A program made the position numbers and the translations under genes. The notes below the pieces were generated by a model, which saw only the letters and a program-made list of their open reading frames with translations, searched no databases and was not told the DNA's origin. From Fomes fomentarius (Eukaryota; Basidiomycota; Agaricomycetes; Polyporales; Polyporaceae), in contig JABYQN010000005.1 of NCBI GenBank assembly GCA_022606135.1, forward strand, positions 3,038,001-3,102,000: 64,000 nt of DNA, read 5' to 3'. Each line of letters opens with the position of its first letter. Positions within the stretch are counted from its first letter, which is position 1. Positions 13,301-25,328 of the stretch are shown piece by piece.

Positions 13301-16300
13301 AGAAGCGGCCGAACGGGCGCAACGCACACGTACTGAACAGGCTATGCCACAGGCCGGCGGCCCAGTGGAAATCGATCCAGCGAGCTTTATCGCTAGCCTG
13401 GACCCTCAGTTGCGCCAAGTCGTCCTGATGGATTCTGACGACGTCTTCATCCAGAGCCTACCTTCACACATGATCGCAGAGGCGAACATCCATCGTGAGC
13501 CTGGTCGTCCATCGCGACCTCGTCACGTCGTGCCGCCTCAAGATGGTCGCGGTGTTCAACCACAGCCTGCCCAACCTACAAAGACGTTGCAGCCTCGTGA
13601 CGCGATCCAGCTACTTGACAAGTCTGCTCTTGCCGCGCTGGTTCGACTCCTGTTCTACCCTCATATCTTGAAGAAGAATTTGCTCTACAAAGTACTGGTC
13701 AACTTGTGCGAGAACGCCAAATCTCGTACAGACTTGTTCAACCTCTTGCTCAGCATTCTTCAGGATGGCTCTGGCGACCTGGCTGCGATTGACAAGAGCT
13801 TTGCCCAGATGTCCGTCCGTCACTCGAGAGCCGCGGCTCCACAGACGCCCAAGGCAGTCGGAAAGCAACGCGTCACAACAGACTACTTTGGATCCTTGTC
13901 TCTGCCACAGAATGACGTCGTTCCGGAACTCATTGTGCAGCGCTGTCTCGAGGCCCTCACTTATATCGTCAGCTCGAACGAACTCTCGTCGCTGTTCTTC
14001 TTGACGGAGCATGAACTGCCCATTGGGCTACGACGTAGCTCGTCGAAGAAGGGGAAGGGGAAGGAGAAGCAAGCACCGCAGACACATTATCCTATCGTCC
14101 TTCTCCTGAGCCTCCTTGACCGGCCCTCTATCCTGAGAACACCATCTATCGTGGAGTCGGTAGTCGGCCTTCTTGCCACCGTGACGCGGCCTCTCGCTAG
14201 CCTGAAGGACAAGGACGCGAAGAAGCCTGAGACTGGCGCCGCAGAGAGCAGCTCTTCAGGTGCCGCTGCCGCCCCCGCAACCGAACAGCAGCCTCCTATC
14301 GCTATCGCTGAACAACCGGCACAACCGCCTACAGATGGTAGGCCTCTTGACTAGATTCCGTTCCTACGAAACTAACTCCTCCACTATTAGTATCAACCGG
14401 TATTGTACCGGCACTCGCGCCCACATCACCACCGGCACCCGTGCCTGCACCGGCACCAGCACCCGGCTCCGCCTCGGCACCTGCACCTCAACTGTCCGGA
14501 AGTCAGCCAAAATCAGCGGCAGCGGTCGAAGAAAAGGTCCTCCTTGTGAACCCTCCCCACATTCCGCATCACGTTCTACGGCTGATTGTCAACGTCCTGA
14601 CCGCCGGCGAGTGTTCGGGCCGCACATTCATGCAGAGCCTGTCTCTCATCCAGCACTTGTCCTACATTCCCGACGCACGAGAGATAATCGCATCTGAGTT
14701 GCGCACACGAGCCCAAGAGTTCGGTCAGAGCCTGTTCGCTGCCCTCGACGAACTGGCTGGCGCTCTCCGGGACGCTGAAGCTCAGCCCGACGTTTTGGCG
14801 ACGACCATTGCAGCAAAGTTCTCTACTGCTTCATCAGATCAGGCTAAGCTCCTTAGGGTCCTGAAGACTATCGACTATATGTACTCTCCCAAAACCACTG
14901 GCAACGCTTCAGACGCTGACGTGGAGAAGGTACAGAGTATCTATGAGAGCTTCCGTTTCTCTCCTCTATGGAAGCGACTTGGCGATTGTCTCTCTATCAT
15001 TGAGGAGAAGCCCGAAATGGAGCACATCGCTACCGTCCTTCTGCCGCTCATCGAGTCTCTGATGGTGGTCTGCAAGTACGTCGGTCCAAAGACCACGGCT
15101 GGTGCTTCGGCTCGGTCCCTCCGTGCTTCCACGTCGCCTCGCTCCCCTACGACTGCTCGCGAGTCCATGGAGGACTTATTCGTCACATTCACGGACGCAC
15201 ATCGCAAGGTCCTGAACCTCATGGTCCGCAACAACCCGTCGCTCATGAGTGGCTCGTTCTCCCTCCTCGTGCACAACCCGCGCGTCCTGGACTTTGACAA
15301 CAAGCGGAACTACTTCAACCAGCAGCTCCACCGGCGGCCACACAACCGGGAGCACCACGGCACGCTGCAGTTGAACGTCCGACGGCAGCGCGTGTTCGAG
15401 GACAGCTTCCAGTACCTCCAGCGTAAGACGGGCGAGCAGATCAAGTACGGCAAGCTCAGCGTGCGTTTCTACGATGAGGAGGGCGTCGACGCTGGCGGTG
15501 TCACGCGCGAGTGGTTCCAGATCCTCGCACGGCAGATGTTCAATCCGAACTACGCGCTCTTCCAGCCGTGTGCTGCGGATAGGCTCACGTATCAGCCAAA
15601 CCGTGCGTCATGGGTCAACCCAGAGCATTTGTCGTTCTTCAAGTTCGTTGGACGTGTGATTGGGAAGGCTATATACGATGGGCGCTTGCTCGATGCGTAC
15701 TTTGCGCGCAGCTTGTACAGGCAGCTGCTGGGCAAGCAGGTGGACTACAAAGACGTCGAATGGGTCGATCCGGAGTATTACAACTCGCTGTGCTGGATTC
15801 TCGAGAACGACCCGAGTCCGCTCGATCTGACGTTTAGTGTGGAGGCAGACGAGGTAAATGGCAAAACTCACTGCAAGGTGCATGCGACGAGTTACTAACG
15901 GTCCTTCTCTTTAGTTTGGTGTTACGAAGCTCGTGGAGTTGAAGGAGGGCGGCGCATCAATCCCGGTCACTCAGGAGAACAAGAAGGAGTTCGTGCAGCT
16001 CTCTGCGAACTACCGCCTGTACTCGTCCATCAAGGAGCAGATCGAGACATTGGTCGCGGGCTTCTACGAGATTATCCCCAAGGATCTCGTCTCCATCGTA
16101 AGTTCTCATCGCAGTAGCGATTGCATCCACGATCTCACATTCGCGTTCTATTCACAGTTCAACGAGCAAGAGCTAGAATTGCTTATCTCTGGCACGCCCG
16201 ACATTGATGTCGATGAGTGGAGGTCCGCAACCGAGTACAACGGGTACACGAGCTCGGATCCTGTCATCGTCTGGTTCTGGCGGGCGCTCAAGTCGTTCAA

Positions 16301-16618
16301 CCGCGAAGAGCGGGCGAAGGTGCTCAGTTTCGCAACAGGCACGTCGCGTGTCCCCCTCGGCGGTTTCGTTGAGCTGCAGGGTGTCCAGGGCACCCAGCGC
16401 TTCTCGATACACAAGGCGTATGGCGACACGGATCGTCTCCCTCAGGCCCATACTTGTAAGCCACTTTACATTGATCAGAATGTGTATGGTACTGACTAGA
16501 TGAGCGATCCTCAGGCTTCAACCAGATCGACCTTCCGCAATACTCATCGTACGAAATGCTGCGCCAGCAGGTACTACTCGCTATCAACGAGGGAGGAGAG
16601 GGCTTCGGGTTCGCATAG
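4306..16618 (+). CDS. TOM1: TOM1/HUWE1-type giant HECT E3 ubiquitin ligase
   Basis: Transfers ubiquitin from an E2 to substrates through a HECT cysteine; TOM1/HUWE1 homologues act in histone turnover, mRNA export and protein quality control. I place 22 exons: 4306-4344, 4415-4702, 4761-5900, 5951-6020, 6079-6258, 6320-6969, 7031-7322, 7379-7930, 7994-8113, 8176-8244, 8293-11035, 11089-11265, 11340-11349, 11401-11694, 11752-11827, 11882-11942, 11993-12174, 12229-14337, 14391-15853, 15915-16097, 16158-16455, 16515-16618. All phases agree, giving 3,699 aa. Order: armadillo-like DUF908/DUF913 region, UBA (about 1311-1350, RQLMDMGFPRSAAERAL), very acidic stretch, ubiquitin-binding UBM repeats (about 2610-2710, FLEALPDDMREEV, FLDALPPDIRAEI), HECT (about 3350-3699). 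The catalytic Cys is residue 3666 (HTCFN), 33 residues from the C terminus. No damage seen. Confidence 0.95.
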
Positions 16619-16945
16619 GCATAGAGACTTGTCACTAATCGCACCGGCAGGACGCAAACGCAGAGAATCGTGTAGAACTACGCAATGTACATATACTACA
16701 GCCGCATCCAAATTCCCAATTTACCTGCTTCCCGTTCAACGCCTCTCGCTCTCTCAACCCCGTGGGGAAGATGGGGTCGTGCCTGATGCGGGGTCCGGGG
16801 CTCGGTACTTGACAGAGACCGAAGCGATCGACGGTAGCCGTTCCGGTGACCTCTCTTGCGCCGTACATATCCTCCCCCGCACCTCCTCTCCGACAACGAT
16901 CTCTTGCTGTACCCTCTATCCCACATAACCCACTATTGAGCCAAC
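16619..16945 (+). promoter_or_regulatory. HECT 3'UTR and upstream region of the quinone oxidoreductase
   Basis: A 327-bp gap with no coding signal. It should contain the terminator of the HECT gene and the promoter of the next gene; I see no specific motif. Confidence 0.4.
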
Positions 16946-18508
16946 ATGCGCGCGTTCGTAATCAATGAATACGCCCACCCATCCAAGATTCCTGTTGTTC
17001 AGAACGCGCCCGAGCCCAAGCTCGGTCCGGGACAGGTTCTCGTCGAGGTCTACAGCGCAGGCTTGAACTACTTCGACGTACGTGCGCCTCTCATTCGCCC
17101 AGTTCATCTTGAACTCGAGATTAAAGCTTGACGTGTGCGTCAACGCTGGCGTGTAGATCCTGCAAGCACAAGGAAAGTACCAGAACCAACCCCCGCGGCC
17201 ATTCGTGCTCGGGAGCGAGCTCGCGGGGCGCATCGCAGACAAATCCCCAATCCCAGATGGCTGTCCGTTCCGTCCTGGAGACAGGGTGTTTGGTGCTGCT
17301 CAGGGCGCGTTTGGGGAGCGCGTCGCGGTTGCTTGGGAGTCTCTTGTGCCGCTGCCGGATAACATGACGTACGACCAGGGTGCTGGTGCGTGTTCTGCTT
17401 GTCTCCAGCGGTTGGAAAGTGGGGGAGGAGCTGCAGTGCTGATATTGATTGGTGCGTGTAGGACTGTATGTCACCTGGCCGACCAGTTATGAGGCGTTGG
17501 TCGGGCGAGCGGAGTTGAAGCCCGGTGCGTGCATGCTCTTATGTCCTGTTTCTGCTTGGCAGGCTGAGACATCTGTGACGACGACAGGCGAATGGGTACT
17601 TGTCACCGCGTCAGCCGGTGGTGTCGGTATTGCAGCAGTGCAGCTCGCGAAAGGTGCGTCTAGTCCTGCCCCCCTCACTTCACCTCTTATTCAAATTCCC
17701 CTCGCGTCGACTTGTGTAGCGCTCGGCGCGAAGGTCATCGCAGCGGCAGGCTCACAGGAGAAGTTGGACGTCTCCATCCGACAGGGCGGCGCGGACTACG
17801 GCGTGAATTACTCAAAGGAAGGTTGGCAGAAGGAGGTACTCAAGATCACCGGGGGCAAGGGCGTCGACGTGATCTACGACCCCGTCGGTCTCATCCGCGG
17901 TATGTGTTCGAACTCATCTCTACCCTGTCAATAGTGTGCTAAGTCACGGAAGCGTAGACTCGCTGAAGTGTATCGCGTGGAAAGGCCGTGCGATCGTCGT
18001 CGGCTTCGCTGCGGGCCAGATCGAGAAGGTGATGTATTATTGTGCATGTAATGAGACCAAACATCGTCCGATGGACTGACCATGGGTACGACGGCACAGC
18101 TCGCGCTCAATCTCGTTCTCCTCAAGAACATCTCCATCGTCGGTATTCACTGGGGCGCCTACACCAGTACGTTGGCCCGAACACTACCTGCACCCGAACA
18201 CTGACCGGATGACCTCTGCGCGCAGAAATCGAGCCGGCACGCGTACCAGTTGTTTGGAAGGAACTCCTCGAGTGAGTACCCTCCTCGTCCGGTTCTACAC
18301 CTCCCGATCCCTTGTACTCACGTGCTACATGAATGTCTATCCCAACGACAGCCTCTTCTCGTCCGGCCGCGCAAAACCCATAGTGTACCCCGAGACGTTC
18401 CCGCTCGAGCGGACAGCGGACGGGCTCGCGGCGATCGAACAGCGGAAGACGTGGGGCAAGGTGATTGTGCACATTAGGGAGCCGTCTCCCGCTAGGGCAA
18501 AGCTGTAA
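16946..18508 (+). CDS. NADPH:quinone oxidoreductase-like MDR protein (zinc-free)
   Basis: A medium-chain dehydrogenase/reductase of the quinone reductase branch, expected to use NADPH to reduce quinones or enones in the cytosol or mitochondria. Nine exons: 16946-17077, 17157-17385, 17462-17524, 17588-17653, 17720-17899, 17958-18028, 18100-18166, 18226-18271, 18352-18508. They sum to 336 aa, the usual family length. The N-terminal GroES-like part has KLGPGQVLVEVYSAGLNYFD and PFVLGSELAGRI. The Rossmann nucleotide-binding motif is ASAGGVGIAAVQLAK, followed by ALGAKVIAAAGSQEKL and GVDVIYDPVG. The catalytic-zinc and structural-zinc cysteine sets of alcohol dehydrogenases are absent, which places it with QOR/CryZ. 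No targeting peptide is visible. Stop TAA 18506-18508. Confidence 0.93.
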
Positions 18509-18676
18509 ATAAAGCTCGTGAAGCGTTATCATGTATGCTCCCGGCCATGATGCATGATTTCTGATGGGTGCTGTACATCCTGTTAGGTGTTAAGTAGTGA
18601 GGCAGGTCAAGTGTAAGAAATTGGGTAGTACTGACGACGTGCGATCTATGACAACCTAAAAGAATGTAATTGTGGC

Positions 18677-18758
18677 GGCGCTATAGCCAAGTGGTTACGG
18701 CGACAGATTAGAAATCTGTTCTCCTTTGGAGGCGCAGGTTCGAATCCTGCTGGCGTCG
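18677..18758 (+). tRNA. tRNA-Ser (anticodon AGA)
   Basis: Cloverleaf read by eye, 82 nt, no intron. Acceptor 18677-18683 pairs with 18751-18757 (including G:U pairs); D arm GCC…GGC; anticodon stem ACAGA/TCTGT around loop TTAGAAA, so anticodon AGA (Ser, codons UCU/UCC); a long class-II variable arm (CTCC…GGAG), as expected for serine tRNAs; T arm GCAGG-TTCGAAT-CCTGC. Discriminator base G18758, typical of Ser. Confidence 0.95.
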
Positions 18759-19151
18759 ATTAGGAGGTTACCAATCTGTTTTGCCCTGTGCGATGCAGGT
18801 CAGATAACTAGACTTGCTTTGATGCATCAACGTCATTGATAGTTGTCATACGGCCAGATGTCGTCCAGGAATTATATTCACACAACTCTACCCTACGGTG
18901 ACAATTTTGGGCAATATGTCATTCTATCCGGTGCCAGTATCGTACATTCAGTACAAGTCAAGCAAGACACATACAAGCAAAGTGCGCGCTCATACTGAGC
19001 GTCCATCGTGTGGATCATCAACTACTACTAGTAGAGAGACAGAGTTAGAACTTGGGGTATCTCATATCGACGTCAGAGAAGTATGATCGACGGTTCGGTA
19101 TCAGGCAACCTGCGCTCTGTATCTCGACCGTGTCAGGTACTTGGATAGGCT
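18759..19151. other. Intergenic spacer after the tRNA
   Basis: About 390 bp with no open frame showing family motifs or splice structure. It probably holds the tRNA terminator and the 3'UTR of the minus-strand gene that ends at 19152. Confidence 0.4.
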
Positions 19152-20293
19152 CTAAAGAGAACGGCTGGAGGAGAGTGCTCGGCGCACGCGGGATGCGCCA
19201 AGTGCTGAAGCTCGCCGTTTAAGTGTAGCAGGAACCCGTTCCGCATCACGCACCCAGAGTATATGGGCTGGAACTTTGCGGGCGGCTCGTGTCTTCAGGA
19301 TGGGGCGGGGAGGTTTGATGGACGACTGGAGCTGGTGAGAGGACGTGTCCGGGGAGGAGCCTGGAGATGGTGTAGTTACTCGCAAAGATGTTTGGGACGA
19401 CGATGACGGTGATGAAACCGACGACGGAGGAAGAGTGGACTTGAATGTCCTGACCCGCACTTTGGAATTCATACACACACTCCGTTTCGCTGGCTGCGGG
19501 TCGCGTGAGGAAGTGGAGGTGGAGGTGGAGGTGAGAGGGCGCCCCGGCGCGGGCGTGTCCTCGTCTCCAGGACAGGCCTTTATCGGGACGAAAACATCCC
19601 CGACAGCACCTGTCAGGACGTCCTCGGCGGGAACCTCGATAATCGGGATGGATGTCAACGAACGTTGCTTGGTCTTGCGCGTCGCGATGAGACTGGGCAA
19701 GTGCCACGGGTTGCGCAAGGTGGGGACGTGCGATGTCAGCTTGGAGGGGGAGCCCCGGCGGGGAGCCGAGGTGAATGCATTCGTCATGTCGACTTTCGGA
19801 CAGGCGATGCTGGCAAGGCATTGGCTCCGTGCTTTAGCTGGGAGCGCAGCGGGCTCCGCTGGAGGGACCGCGTTCGCCGTGGGGTCCTCGGTGGCCTCCA
19901 ACGTCGCTTGAGTTGGAGGAGACGGTGAGGGGTCCGCTGGGAGCGCGGTGTCGGCATGGAATCGACTCCGTCGCTCGACTGGGGTCGTGCCAGCGGTCTC
20001 CGCTGAAGGGACAGTGTTCGGCGTGAGGTCCTCAGTGACTTCCAACGTTGGCTGGATTGCTGGAGACGCTGAGGGGTCCTGCGGCAATGTTGTGAGCGCG
20101 GTCTCGGTCGATTTCATCGCCTCGCGGTCTCGCGCGAGCTCTTGCGCCTTCTTGAAACCATAGGCCCCAAATCCCAAGAAACACCCCACGCCGAAGAATG
20201 TGATGGACTGGGGACGAAAATCAGAATGGCGTCGCCAATGTCGATGTCGATGTCGATGGGGAGAAGACTCACCATCTTTTCTTGGAAAGCCAT
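19152..20293 (-). CDS. Single-TM, Pro/Ser/Thr-rich protein of unknown function
   Basis: I do not recognise a family. Two exons: 20293-20273 (MAFQEKM) and 20207-19152, separated by a 65-bp GTGAGT…CAG intron; 358 aa. Residues about 8-25 (SITFFGVGCFLGFGAYGF) form one hydrophobic segment near the N terminus with no cleavable signal, then a charged stretch (KKAQELARDREAM). The rest is low complexity. Residues about 45-125 contain a tandem duplication: a unit of roughly 45 residues with the pattern DPS-SP--Q-TLE-TED-T-N-VP-AE occurs twice. The C terminus is basic (KRRASALGASRVRRAL). It could be a mitochondrial outer-membrane or ER tail/anchor-type protein, but nothing proves this. Confidence 0.7.
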
Positions 20294-21298
20294 CTTCGAG
20301 TGTGAGTTGTATTCGGAGGTGTAAGGTAGTGGGGGCTAAAGGGTCGTCGAGAGAATGCGTACTGGTTTCCCTGCTTTTATTGACGTAGTTGAGTTCTCGG
20401 CCGGTAAATATTGTACCGGCATTATGTGTGTGGTTTTAGGAGATGATGATGTAGATGAAGTTGGCGTTGCCGATACCAGAGCGGAATGGCGGAGAAACCA
20501 TAGCTTACGATCGGGCTGTATTGAAATCTTGCATATCCAGCCTCAAGTGTGGCGATCGAGTCGCCTGACGGCGTGGTCCGAGTCGGGATCGAAATCAGTT
20601 ATCAGAGGGAATGTGGCCTGCATCACGGTAGAACGGCTCGGATATGTCAACATAGAAAAAATGGGATTTCCGAGGGTGGGGGAGTCAGTTGGGGCTCGGA
20701 TAGCGGTATTGCTGTCGATACCACAGCAGGAAAGACAACGTCATACAGTCCCTTTCTCCGGTAGCTTTCGAGTACGCCCCTTGGGACTCACATAGTATCG
20801 CAGTGCCGAGGCGAGGAGAATGCAAACAGGGAGGATGCTGCACGATGGCACGTGCGAACCGTGTTCACGTATTGTCATAGGTCGTACTGCTAATACTCAT
20901 GATAACTGCCGGTTTTGCTACGAAGACCCGAGAGTTGGTGCGAGGCGGCGTAGAGCAGGGATTCCACTCGGAGTCCTGGGTCCAGTGGATTGCGGCACAC
21001 AAGACGGTGTCGTGAGAGGACGGTGACTGTTGGTGAGCATGGCGTCAAGGATGCCACAGAGTAACAAAGTCAAGAGCTCGAGTCAAAGTGGCAGAAACTC
21101 GTGCAAAGTTTCGCCACCACTTCAACGTTCAACTTCGAGCTCGGATGACTCCGCGTCTACCAAATTTCCGCATTCGGCGGCGCCAACACTGCTCCTGTCT
21201 CACCCATTCAATACGACATAGACATTCTACTTGGGTTATCGTACATGGTATAGTACAAGTCAAGTAAGCGACGTGCACACGCACACGAGACAGTGACA
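20294..21298. other. Intergenic region containing the left end of the segmental duplication
   Basis: No convincing gene. From 20502 onward it matches the sequence starting at 48891, directly abutting the right Copia-1 LTR. Copy A carries about 250 bp here (around 20900-21250) that is missing from copy B. Open frames on the + strand lack start/splice context. Confidence 0.5.
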
Positions 21299-23448
21299 CT
21301 ACCACAATCTCGTATTACCATACTCAAGCTGTGACATCTCTTCATCGACATCATCAAGAGACGAGCAGATAGATTCAGGTGAAGACTGTTGACTGGTGTT
21401 GCTCGAAACCTTCGCTTCGACCTCAGCGTGACGGGCCGCCTCTTTCACCAATTTGTCCGCCAGCTCTTGCATGACCGAGTCCGGGATTCCGAATCGAGGC
21501 GGATCCCAAGGAACAATGTAGCCATGCGTCTTCATGTATTTGTTCCCGGAAGCTGTTATCGACCTCAGCACCTCTCAAATAGACCGTAAAACACAACACA
21601 CACCTGTCTCGTCTCCGTTTTCGAAGAGCTTATTCCACAGAAGGTGGCACATGTAGCAGCATTTCTTGCTAACCCCGATCGGCGGAACGTCCATCTGCGA
21701 ATGGTTCAGTGCGTATTGCACGCAGCGAAAAAACAGAGAAACGTACATACCACCGAGAACAGCTCGAACAGGTTCTTCGGCACTTCCGCATCCGCCTTGA
21801 CCGGATCATGCTTCACATAGTACGCCAGCGCCATCAGGCCAGCTTCTGCATGGACTCTGCCTTTGCGGACACGCAAGATCCCGTCTACCCACTGACTGAC
21901 AATGTCACGGTCCAGCTTCGGCTCAGTGGCGATGATCCTCTCCTGTACCTCCCTCGACATGCTGTCCCGGTCCGTGCCAAATGTACTTGATCCATCTGTC
22001 AGGCGGACAATTGAGATTTGGGGCGGCCTCGACATCCGGCGGAGAGTTTGAACGACAGCCTTTCCTGCCGTATGCCAGGCCGTGAGCGTACGGAGGTAGC
22101 GCAAGACATGTTGACCAGCATCTTCATTCCGCTCGGGCTTTTCGGCTGATGAAACATAACGTCACACGGATATCGGGGACAAGATCATTCCAACACTAAA
22201 CCTACATAGCTCTTCGTCATCTGTACCATCACCTATATTTGTCGTTATAGGTTAGCGATGTGTGTCATTCATAGATAATTCGAATATGGCTGTATGACCA
22301 TCTGCTACAACACGGGTGCGCCCTATATTTATGGATCAGCTTCGAACATCGATAACAGCATAAACCAAAGGTTGCATACTAAAAGGATACTTCGGGTTGA
22401 AACTCTCACAAAGCGATGTTGTAAGGATGGCAAACTTCAACTCCTTCGTGTCCAGCAAAAAGTTGATCATCCCCAGGGCGTCGCAGAGTCTTCTAAGACC
22501 CGGTTCACCGAGCGTCCACCACGAACTGGATAACTTGTCGGCGCCAGCTAAGAGCTCCGCGAGGAAGTGGACCCAATGTTTAAGTGTGAAGTGGTCGAAG
22601 AGAAGAGATACGTTGTCTTGGCCCACGGTGATATGCTGGGCATTTGAGCGGATATACTCCATGTAGGCAGATGGCGGTTCGATACGAGAACACTTGGTTT
22701 TCTTGAGATCTTCATCCGAAGGCGACCATTTCTCCATGATTACCCAGGGTTTCTGGTGCCATTCCCTCGCCGCAGTCTCAAAGCGATGGGAGATTTTGGC
22801 GTGACAGCGGTGAACGAGCCAACGGATGAACTTATGGGCGGTAACTGCGTACCGCGGTGGGGAAGATGTGGGAGAGAGCTTGGTCGTTGTATGCACGAGG
22901 GCAGCGAATAGGTCGGGGATGTGGGTCGTGACGTTCACACCACTCCTGGGTGGACTAGAGGAGCGATTTGGATCAATGATGCAGGAAATTAGGTGACTCG
23001 GGGACCTACAGTTCAGGCTCCATGACACTCTCCAATGTGAGACCACTGGGTTTGCAAGATTCGATTTCGAAGAACTGCTCTTTCTCTGATGCGGCAGTGG
23101 CTTTGCGTGATGACGAAGACAATTTGGCCTTGCTTGACGAGTCAGTGGCTTTGCTTGACGAGTTGGACGAGATGATGATGGTGACTGTCGCGCCGCCGTC
23201 GGACTGTACACATCCGGTGACGGCGACTACTTGACCACTAGGATGACCGGTGTTGAGGAGTGTGGAAAGATGGGTGAAGATGTCGACTTTGGCGGATGAG
23301 GTCATGGAAGGTGGATCAGAAGATTCGACATTAGAGAGAAAGGTAGAGAAGAGGCGGATGGTTGAGATTGCAGCAGCCATTGCAATGCCAACAGTAAGCT
23401 CGTCAGAGACAGAATCGGAGAGGGGCGACGGAAATAGACGCCTCTGAG
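20502..23448. repeat. Segmental duplication, copy A
   Basis: It begins with GCTTACGATCGGGCTGTATT-type sequence and ends at GACGCCTCTGAG. It is colinear and highly similar to 48891-51577 and includes a whole deaminase gene plus flanks. The two copies lie in direct orientation, with the transposon nest between them. Confidence 0.9.
21299..23380 (-). CDS. OTT_1508-like deaminase family protein, copy A
   Basis: A predicted nucleic-acid or nucleotide deaminase of the cytidine-deaminase-like fold (fungal OTT_1508-like family, substrate unknown). It starts at ATG 23380 (MAAAISTIRLF). Exon 1 ends at a GTAGGT donor (23009), joining to 22954 (LPPRSGVNV). A long exon runs to about 22340 (FAALVHTTTKL…HRFETAAREW). 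A small acidic exon (DGTDDEEL) also ends at GTAGGT. The next exon (about 22150-21752) has the zinc/catalytic motif GRVHAEAGLMALAYY; the next (about 21695-21600) has the metal-binding cysteines in IGVSKKCCYMCHLLW; the last has KTHGYIVPWDPPRFGIP. HAE and CCxxC are the expected zinc ligands and proton shuttle. The junction at about 22340-22235 is unresolved. No stop is seen in the body. Confidence 0.8.
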
Positions 23449-23616
23449 GGTAAACCCAGGGGGCCACCAGCCGAGAGAGCGCTGACACCAAGTGCCTCCC
23501 CCTCCCTCCTAAATCGGTGTCTGGGGTCCCAAAACTCTCAAAATCTACGCTTTGTCTGTATATACTGTTGTATGACCGTGGATCACCCGACTAATCCCTA
23601 GAAACGAGTATATGAG
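23449..23616. other. Spacer between deaminase copy A and Copia-1
   Basis: About 170 bp with no gene. Its sequence has no counterpart next to copy B. The five bases before the LTR (ATGAG) do not match those after the distant LTR (AGCTT). Confidence 0.5.
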
Positions 23617-24202
23617 TGATGAAGTCTGAACCTGTGAAGGCAAGACTTGCAACAACTAGTAGACACGCAGACAGACGAGTCCTCAGTCAGTGAGCAAAGA
23701 CTATAATCATAAGTACCTAGTAGACACGCAGACAGACGAGCTATAGGTACTATGTAAGTAAGAGCATAAGGCATATAGTAGAACGAAGTACTTACTCCTC
23801 AGTCAGTGAGCAAAGACTGAGGAGACGAAGCCCTGAAAGTCCCTCCTTATATACTGTACAGGAGCTGCATGAGTAAGTGACAGAAAGGAGAGCATGTGAT
23901 ATGTCTGAGTCAGAGTGAACCAATGCTGAGTAAGAAAGGTGGAGCGATGACTCAGACAGAACAAAGAGAAGGGTGTAGAAAGTACTAGAGATGGTCACAT
24001 GGACGCATCCAAGACTATCTAGAACTATCCGGAGCAGTGTAGGACACACCGGAATGGACTGGACGAAGTGAGAACAAATAACCATATAAGTACAGTATTG
24101 AGTGTACCATATCGGGTAAGAAGGAAACATAGCCAAAGAAAATGCTGTGCCCATAAGCGTCTAATGCGCGTCTATAGTCCATAGTCCATAGTAATTCCAA
24201 CA
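23617..24202 (-). repeat. Copia-1 3' LTR
   Basis: 586 bp. In element orientation it begins TGTTGGAATTAC and ends TTCATCA. It matches 48309-48890 with numerous substitutions and small indels. It contains TGAGTCA (23906) and TGACTCA (23948). The adjacent internal sequence on the minus strand, AAGTGGAAG (24211-24203), is the likely polypurine tract. Confidence 0.9.
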
Positions 24203-24213
24203 CTTCCACTTGT

Positions 24214-25327
24214 TCAAACTGTGGAGGAAACAAGACCAGATTGCTTAACAAAGTACTCAAGTATAGATTGAGAAATATTCTTTGTCAGCGCATCTGCAAT
24301 GTTCTTCTCACTGGGGACATAGTAGATCTCAATACTCCCACTGGTGAGGTATTTGTGCACAAAGTGGTAGTGGACCTCTACATGTTTTGTACATCGGTCA
24401 ACAGCTGGGTTCTCAGAGAGGAAGATAGCGCCATGGTTGTTGATACACATGGGCGTAGACGCACTCATATTGTCCCCTAACCCGTCGCCAAACGTCCTTA
24501 GCCACATCATCTGACGGCTGCAATCTGACGATGCCTTGTACTCTGCTTCAGTGGAGGAAAGTGAAATAGTAGGCTGTTGTCTAGATGCCCAAGAGATTGC
24601 ACCATTAGCCATCTTGAAGATGAAGCCGGTTTGCGAGTGCCTATTGTTGCGGTCCTCTGCCCAGTCCGAATTGGAAAATGCGATCAGACCAGCATTAGAT
24701 GCACCATCATAGCGCAGACGAAAGTCTGAAGTTCCTTGGAGATAATGAAGTACGGAGAGAAGATAGTTGAGATGTTGCTCCGAAGGATTAGCACTATATT
24801 TACCAAGATGGCTGATGGCAAACATGATGTCTGGACGCATCCCAAGACAGGCATAGAGAAGACTACCCATCAAACTTTGGAATCGTGTGCGAAGGGATGC
24901 CAATGCATCTGCCTTTGCAGCTTCAAGAACTGCTCCAGCAGGGAGAGGAGTACACGCAGGCTTACAGTCAGACATCTTGTAACTAGACAGAATAGCCTCA
25001 ATATACTCTTCCTGGTTGATGTCAAGTGTCCTAGAGAGACGATCTTGATGTATACAAAGACCAAGGAGTCGTTCAACTGGGCCTAAGTCTGTCATCTTAT
25101 ACTGCTTGCCAAGCGCCTTCTTGATCTTATCGATCAGCATCTGACTGTTACCCATGAGTAGTAGGTCGTCAACATAAAGAACAATGATTGTGACGGTCTG
25201 TAACCCCCCTTGTCGGTGATATATATAGACTCCGGCATCTGAATAAGTCCGTGTAAATCCCTGTTGGACGAGCAAATCATGGATCTTATGTTGAACTTCC
25301 GGACTACCGGCTGTGCTCGGACCGGAG
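24214..25327 (-). pseudogene. Copia-1 reverse transcriptase C-terminal half and RNase H
   Basis: The frame is open to its right-hand edge (no true ATG) and reads DLLVQQGFTRTYSDAGVYIY, then the RT catalytic motif VLYVDDLLLMG, then the Copia RNase H block (SLSSTEAEYKA, NNHGAIFLSENP, KHVEVHYHFVHKYL, ADALTKNIS) and a stop at 24214. Roughly the first half of RT is missing where Copia-2 begins (about 25329). The remaining frame has no stops, so it was lost by truncation, not by decay of this part. Confidence 0.9.
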
Positions 25328-25328
25328 T

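Noticed and set aside
12594..13418. Long minus-strand frame opposite the HECT gene
   Set aside because: It is the shadow of GC-rich coding exon 18; it lacks introns, motifs and a matching gene context.
24015..24260. Minus-strand frames inside the Copia-1 LTR (also near 48497-48745)
   Set aside because: They translate LTR sequence and recur in both LTR copies; no start context or domain.
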